NCBI RefSeq assembly: GCF_000243715.2
Contig: NZ_AHMO02000008.1
Coordinates: 359,001-423,000 of the forward strand
Length of the DNA stretch: 64,000 nt
From: Leptospira broomii serovar Hurstbridge str. 5399
GTDB lineage: Bacteria; Spirochaetota; Leptospiria; Leptospirales; Leptospiraceae
Direction of reading: 5' to 3'
Shown in pieces: positions 60,139 to 64,000 of the stretch; positions within the stretch are counted from its first letter, which is position 1; every line of letters starts with the position of its first letter. Position numbers and translations under genes: made by a program. The notes beneath the pieces are model-generated. The model was not told where the DNA came from. It worked only from the letters and a program-made list of their open reading frames with translations, and made no database searches.

Positions 60139-60978
60139 ATGGCATACTACTCCGGTGGATTCGGCATTGAAGTTACTCCTGTAGTTCGCAGGCTTCTTTT
60201 TTTGAACCTGGGAGTTTTCGTTTTAGAATTTATACTAAAATTAGCCTCTCCGCAAATTCTAGGTCTTTTTCTGGGAATATTCGGGTTAGTACCCGATTTC
60301 GTACTCCATAAATTTTTCGTATGGCAGGTCCTTACCTACGCCTTTCTCCATGATCCGAATTCTATCTTTCATATACTTTTTAATATGCTTTCGCTCTGGA
60401 TGTTCGGCTCGACCTTGGAGGCATATTGGGGAAGTAAGAATTTTCTAAAATTCTATTTGGTTTCCTGTATCGGAGGAGGAATCCTTCCTTTGTTTGCCCA
60501 TCTTTTGGGCTTTCCACAAGGAACAATCGTCGGAGCTTCGGGAGGCTTATACGGACTCCTAATCGCGTTCGCATTGATCTGGCCTAACAGAGAATTATAC
60601 TACTTCGCGATCTTTCCGATTAAAGCCAAATATTTCGTCCTGATTCTACTGCTTTTAATCGGGTTCACCTCTTCGTCCAGCGGCGTTGCAGTAACGGCTC
60701 ATGCCGGAGGTGCCCTTTTCGGAGCCTTGTATTTCTTTTATAATAATAAATTAAAATACAAGTTGGGATTTAGCTTACCTTCCTTCTCCCTTTCTCGCTG
60801 GTTTCAAAAAAGGAAAATGAAGCGCTGGCAGGAGGAAATGCACAGTCGGGAAAAAGCGAAGGACGAAGTTGACCGTCTTTTGGAAAAAATTTCCAGAGAC
60901 GGAATGCATTCTTTAAGTAGGAAGGAAAAGAAATTCCTAAAAGAAGCCTCTACCAAATATTACGATTCCAAGGAATGA
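60139..60978 (+). CDS. Rhomboid family intramembrane serine protease
   Basis: The protein (about 279 residues) has six to seven membrane helices. It carries the catalytic serine in GASGGLYG (Ser134) and the catalytic histidine in AHAGGALFG (His188). HILFNMLSLWMFG provides the oxyanion-hole asparagine. A soluble C-terminal tail (LSRKEKKFLKEAS, about 259-271) follows. It cuts membrane proteins within their transmembrane segments. ATG 60139 is preceded by a GGAGG at 60131-60135; the frame is open further upstream but that extension is not rhomboid-like. Confidence 0.88.
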   Translation: MAYYSGGFGIEVTPVVRRLLFLNLGVFVLEFILKLASPQILGLFLGIFGLVPDFVLHKFFVWQVLTYAFLHDPNSIFHILFNMLSLWMFGSTLEAYWGSKNFLKFYLVSCIGGGILPLFAHLLGFPQGTIVGASGGLYGLLIAFALIWPNRELYYFAIFPIKAKYFVLILLLLIGFTSSSSGVAVTAHAGGALFGALYFFYNNKLKYKLGFSLPSFSLSRWFQKRKMKRWQEEMHSREKAKDEVDRLLEKISRDGMHSLSRKEKKFLKEASTKYYDSKE

Positions 60979-61217
60979 TCCATAAATTCTTATCTCCTAT
61001 CCGTCAGGATTTTAACTCGAACGGAAAGGTTATCGACGGTCTTACATTCTCGCTCTCCGGAAAATTGCGCATAGTTCTACTGAAGAACGAATCAAAAAAG
61101 TACGAATAGAAGATTATCCGGATAGAAATTCGATTCTTGTTTATAGTCGGCGTCGATGGAAAAAAAGCAATGCTTGCTATTTTGACTTTTTACTTCTAAC
61201 TTGGTTCTATTCTGCAA

Positions 61218-62054
61218 ATGCAAACCTTTCTCCTGGATCAACGGTCGCTCCGTACCCCGTATTATAATCTCGCATTGGAAGAAGCTTTGGCGTTGCGACT
61301 CATAGCGGAGGGTTATAGAGGCGGAATCCGATTTTGGGAAAGTCCTCGTTCTGTCATAATCGGTTTATCCGAAGATCCGCGTGTCACCGTCGGGAAAGAC
61401 ATGGTTGAATCTTTTCTTAGATTCGCTTCGACTCGCGGTTTACCGAAAAAACCTAGCAAGGATGCGATGCCGTATCTAGCAAGAAGAGCGAGCGGTGGAG
61501 GCACAGTCGTACACGAACCCGGTTGGAATTTAAATTTTAGTTTGTTCGTCTCCATCAAAGAGAAGCCGGAACTCTTTCCCGTCGGGAATTCTTATAAAAT
61601 CCTTCTTGGAATCGCATCTCATGCATTATCATTGCAAGGAATTGAAAGTAAATCGATGGGAAAATCGGATCTTGCCCTGGAGGAAAGCGATTTAGCCTGG
61701 AGGAAAATCTCCGGGAACGCTCAATTCAGAAAGAAAGATTGCATCGTCCAACACGGCACGCTTATTTTAGATTCCAGGTTGATCCAGCTCGTTTCCGATT
61801 TGCTCCCCCATCCTCCCGAGGAACCTGAATATCGAAGCGGCAGAGCGCACAAAGAATTCGTCACGTCCCTTCCTAAACGTTTCTCCGAGGCAAAATTCAA
61901 ACAGGACCTCACCCTTTTATTTGCGGATTATCTGGGGGTAAAAAATATGGGTACTAGGATAAGCCGATCCTTTCGTAAAAGCGTGATTCTTGAAGCTAAT
62001 AAGCTATTTCAAGAAAAGTACGTCTCGTTGGAGTTCATCACCGGCGAACGTTAA
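61218..62054 (+). CDS. lplA: Lipoate-protein ligase A family protein
   Basis: The 278-residue protein attaches scavenged lipoate to the lipoyl domains of E2 and glycine-cleavage H proteins, through lipoyl-AMP. It has the BPL/LplA/LipB fold with RRASGGGTVVHEPGWNLNFS (89-108) and the lysine motif RKISGNAQFRKKD, with Lys163 as the predicted lipoyl-AMP-binding residue. TTGACT at 61182 and TTCTAT at 61205 could be a promoter giving a leaderless transcript, since no ribosome site is seen. SucB in this window is a likely substrate. Confidence 0.85.
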   Translation: MQTFLLDQRSLRTPYYNLALEEALALRLIAEGYRGGIRFWESPRSVIIGLSEDPRVTVGKDMVESFLRFASTRGLPKKPSKDAMPYLARRASGGGTVVHEPGWNLNFSLFVSIKEKPELFPVGNSYKILLGIASHALSLQGIESKSMGKSDLALEESDLAWRKISGNAQFRKKDCIVQHGTLILDSRLIQLVSDLLPHPPEEPEYRSGRAHKEFVTSLPKRFSEAKFKQDLTLLFADYLGVKNMGTRISRSFRKSVILEANKLFQEKYVSLEFITGER

Positions 62055-62088
62055 GATCGGCGCGTAAAGAAATATCACCGAGGAACCG

Positions 62089-63336
62089 ATGAAATACCTT
62101 CCACAACAGGACCCTGAAATCTTTAAAGCCATCCAGGCGGAAGATAAGCGCCAGGAAGAAAACCTGGAAATGATTGCTTCGGAGAACTTCGTATCCCGGG
62201 CGGTTCTAGAGGCATATACCTCCACTCTTACGAACAAATACGCGGAAGGTTATCCCGGAAAAAGATACTATAACGGCTGTGCGAACGCCGACGCCGTCGA
62301 GTCCATTGCAATCGATCGAGCTAAAAAGCTATTCGGTGCCGAATATGCAAACGTCCAGCCTCATTCCGGGGCACAAGCGAATATGGCCGTCTTTCTAGCC
62401 GCACTAGAACCCGGTGATTCCTTCCTTGGAATGAATTTGGCGCATGGCGGGCATTTAACTCACGGATCACCCGTGAACATAAGCGGTCGATATTATAAGC
62501 CCATTCCATACGGAGTGGATCCAAAAACTGAAACTATAGATTACGATTCGATCGCTTCATTAGCAAAAGAACATAAACCGAAGCTGATCGTCGCCGGAGC
62601 TTCCGCTTACTCTCGTACGATCGATTTCGCTAAATTCGGAGAAATCGCAAAAAGCGTTGGCGCCAAATTGATGGCCGACATCGCGCATATTTCCGGATTA
62701 GTGGCCACCGGCTATCACCCCTCGCCGATCGGTATCTTCGATTATGTAACCACTACGACTCATAAAACTTTGCGAGGCCCGAGAGGAGGCTTGATCCTTT
62801 CGACTAGCGAGAATGAAAAAATTCTGAATTCTAGAGTGTTTCCGGGAATCCAAGGCGGACCTCTCATGCACGTAATTGCGGCAAAAGCCGTTTCTTTCGG
62901 AGAAGCTTTAGCGCCCGAATATAAGACTTATATCGAAACCGTTCTTGCTAACGCGAAAATGCTTGCCGAAGTTTTCGTGAAACGCGGCTTTAGAGTCGTT
63001 AGCGGCGGAACCGACAACCATTTGGTTTTGCTGGATGTTTCCGTGAAAGGCCTTACCGGAGCCCAGGCAGCGGACGGATTGGACGAGATCGGTGTTACGG
63101 TAAATAAGAACGCAATTCCTTTCGACAAGAATCCTCCGGCAGTCGCCTCCGGAATTCGACTCGGAACACCTGCCCTCACCACACGCGGGCTTAAACCTTC
63201 CGATATCGAAAAAGTCGGACATTTGATAAGCGACTTCTTGGAAAATCCGAACGATCACAAGACGATAGAAAAAGTAAAAGGCGGAGTCCGGGAGTTGACT
63301 CAGCAATTCCCGATGGACCGCTTTCGTCTAGAGTAA
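62089..63336 (+). CDS. glyA: Serine hydroxymethyltransferase
   Basis: GlyA interconverts serine and glycine with tetrahydrofolate and pyridoxal phosphate, feeding one-carbon metabolism. The 415-residue protein has all standard segments: [22 protein letters not shown], the PLP lysine in [13 protein letters not shown] and the C-terminal [20 protein letters not shown] lies just before ATG 62089. It follows lplA by 34 bases. Confidence 0.98.
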   Translation: MKYLPQQDPEIFKAIQAEDKRQEENLEMIASENFVSRAVLEAYTSTLTNKYAEGYPGKRYYNGCANADAVESIAIDRAKKLFGAEYANVQPHSGAQANMAVFLAALEPGDSFLGMNLAHGGHLTHGSPVNISGRYYKPIPYGVDPKTETIDYDSIASLAKEHKPKLIVAGASAYSRTIDFAKFGEIAKSVGAKLMADIAHISGLVATGYHPSPIGIFDYVTTTTHKTLRGPRGGLILSTSENEKILNSRVFPGIQGGPLMHVIAAKAVSFGEALAPEYKTYIETVLANAKMLAEVFVKRGFRVVSGGTDNHLVLLDVSVKGLTGAQAADGLDEIGVTVNKNAIPFDKNPPAVASGIRLGTPALTTRGLKPSDIEKVGHLISDFLENPNDHKTIEKVKGGVRELTQQFPMDRFRLE

Positions 63337-63393
63337 GTTAACCGGCAAAGGTAAAAATAGCCTAAAAACCGGAGAAAATTTCCTTCATTTTAT

Positions 63394-63420
63394 CTTGACA
63401 AGTTGTTAACTTACGTCAAG
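63394..63420. promoter_or_regulatory. Inverted-repeat operator of the toxin-antitoxin pair
   Basis: CTTGAC (63394-63399) and GTCAAG (63415-63420) form a perfect inverted repeat whose left arm overlaps a TTGACA -35 element (63395-63400). AAGTT/AACTT (63400-63412) forms a near-concentric second repeat. This is the layout of an antitoxin-autoregulated promoter. Confidence 0.55.
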
Positions 63421-63429
63421 GCTTAAAGT

Positions 63430-63669
63430 ATGAAATCCTTTCCCGTTGGTGAACTTAAATCTCATTTTTCCGAGGTTTTGGAGTATGTTAAAAATGGGGA
63501 AAAAGTAGGCATTCTTTTCGGTAAAGATAAGAAGCCCGTCGCAATGATTGTTCCCATAGAGAAAAGAACAGGCTTAAAAAGAAAAGTTGGCATTCTTGAT
63601 GGAAAAGTTAAGATTTCTTTTTCTAAGGATTTTAGTATATCCGAAGAAGAATTCCTTAATCTCCGATGA
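63430..63669 (+). CDS. Phd/YefM-type antitoxin
   Basis: The 79-residue protein begins MKSFPVGELKSHFSEVLEYVKNG, the Phd/YefM DNA-binding pattern (read in parts), followed by PVAMIVPIEKR and a flexible basic C-terminal tail that should bind the toxin. It blocks the PIN toxin encoded next and represses its own promoter, where an inverted repeat overlaps the -35 element. It overlaps the toxin gene by four bases (ATGA), a standard toxin-antitoxin layout. Confidence 0.85.
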   Translation: MKSFPVGELKSHFSEVLEYVKNGEKVGILFGKDKKPVAMIVPIEKRTGLKRKVGILDGKVKISFSKDFSISEEEFLNLR

Positions 63670-64000
63670 CTTATTTATTAGATACTCATGCTTTGTTGTG
63701 GGTTATTGGAGATTCAAAGCAATTAAGCAAGAAAGTTATTGAGATTATCGAAAATCAAGATAATCGAATTTTTGTTAGTTCAATTTCTTTGTGGGAAATA
63801 TCCTTAAAGTTTAGGTTAGGAAAACTTAGCCTCTCCGGTATAAAGCCAGAAGATATCTTAAGCTATCTTGAAAAATTAAATATTAATTCCATTGAACTTA
63901 GCCCTGAAGAAGCTTTATTATACCATAAATTGAAGGAGAGTTTTCACAAGGATCCCTTTGACAGAATGATTATATGGCAATGTATTTCCAAAAAATATAC
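63666..64000 (+). CDS. PIN-domain toxin (VapC-like), cut by window edge
   Basis: The first 111 residues are visible. They start MTYLLDTHALLWVIGD (Asp6) and continue with SSISLWEIS (Glu44) and HKDPFDRMIIWQ (Asp96, Asp99), the acidic residues of PIN ribonucleases. Such toxins cut tRNA or other RNA and halt growth when the antitoxin is lost. The codons look more AT-rich than those of glyA, hinting at horizontal transfer. The missing C-terminus is probably only about 15-20 residues. Confidence 0.85.
   Translation, partial: MTYLLDTHALLWVIGDSKQLSKKVIEIIENQDNRIFVSSISLWEISLKFRLGKLSLSGIKPEDILSYLEKLNINSIELSPEEALLYHKLKESFHKDPFDRMIIWQCISKKY

Overview
The window looks like a chromosomal segment of a spirochaete of the genus Leptospira. 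The reasons are the gene content (an alternative complex III operon as the quinol-oxidising enzyme, paired MBOAT and DUF1574 proteins, lipoproteins with spirochaete-type lipoboxes, SucB-Lpd-SucA) and sequence that reads as leptospiral throughout. This assignment is by recognition, not by a database search. No rRNA, tRNA, CRISPR array, prophage or insertion sequence was seen. Coding density is high and most genes lie on the minus strand.

Region by region. 1-222 is the N-terminal end of thrS, divergent from carA (405-1514). 1598-4133 is an envelope acylation pair (DUF1574/SGNH protein plus MBOAT acyltransferase). 4141-9062 holds two linked acidic regulatory-looking proteins: a GAF protein with a degenerate GGDEF tail, and a 906-residue protein built on about a dozen copies of a motif resembling the FliM/FliY N-terminal CheY-docking peptide. 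9243-17623 is a complete F1Fo ATP synthase operon (atpZ, an AtpI-like gene, atpBEFHAGDC) headed by lepB. 17710-20137 carries a HpcH/HpaI-type aldolase homologue, a TetR regulator and CorA. After a 766-base non-coding stretch comes a three-gene cassette (20904-24110): a RecA-like protein without a Walker A motif, a small helical protein, and a B-family DNA polymerase with a degenerate exonuclease and altered polymerase motifs B and C. It resembles PolB2-type damage-tolerance polymerases. This is the best candidate for a poorly described system here.

24129-29216 encodes secreted or lipid-anchored proteins: a zinc phospholipase C-like enzyme, a periplasmic protein, two paralogous lipoproteins and an SH3-like lipoprotein. 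29227-36609 is the alternative complex III operon actABCDEF. 36891-42258 mixes a secreted EEP-family hydrolase, acetoacetyl-CoA synthetase, a cysteine-less 6-pyruvoyltetrahydropterin synthase homologue of the PTPS-III type (probably folate synthesis), a DUF1858 protein, and two copies of a structured ~150-base dispersed repeat. Each copy sits between convergent genes. 42334-48510 is the rod-shape cluster mreB-mreC-mreD-pbp2-rodA. A GppA/Ppx phosphatase and a DUF6941-like protein follow. 50875-56335 encodes the 2-oxoglutarate dehydrogenase complex in the order sucB-lpdA-sucA. The window ends with PBP1A, a metallo-beta-lactamase-fold hydrolase, a rhomboid protease, lipoate-protein ligase, glyA and a Phd/PIN toxin-antitoxin pair cut by the window edge.

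Functional links. The ATP synthase, complex III and 2-oxoglutarate dehydrogenase genes together fit an aerobic, respiring organism. LplA can lipoylate SucB. PBP1A, PBP2, RodA and MreBCD form the peptidoglycan elongation machinery. GlyA and the PTPS-III homologue both belong to one-carbon/folate metabolism.
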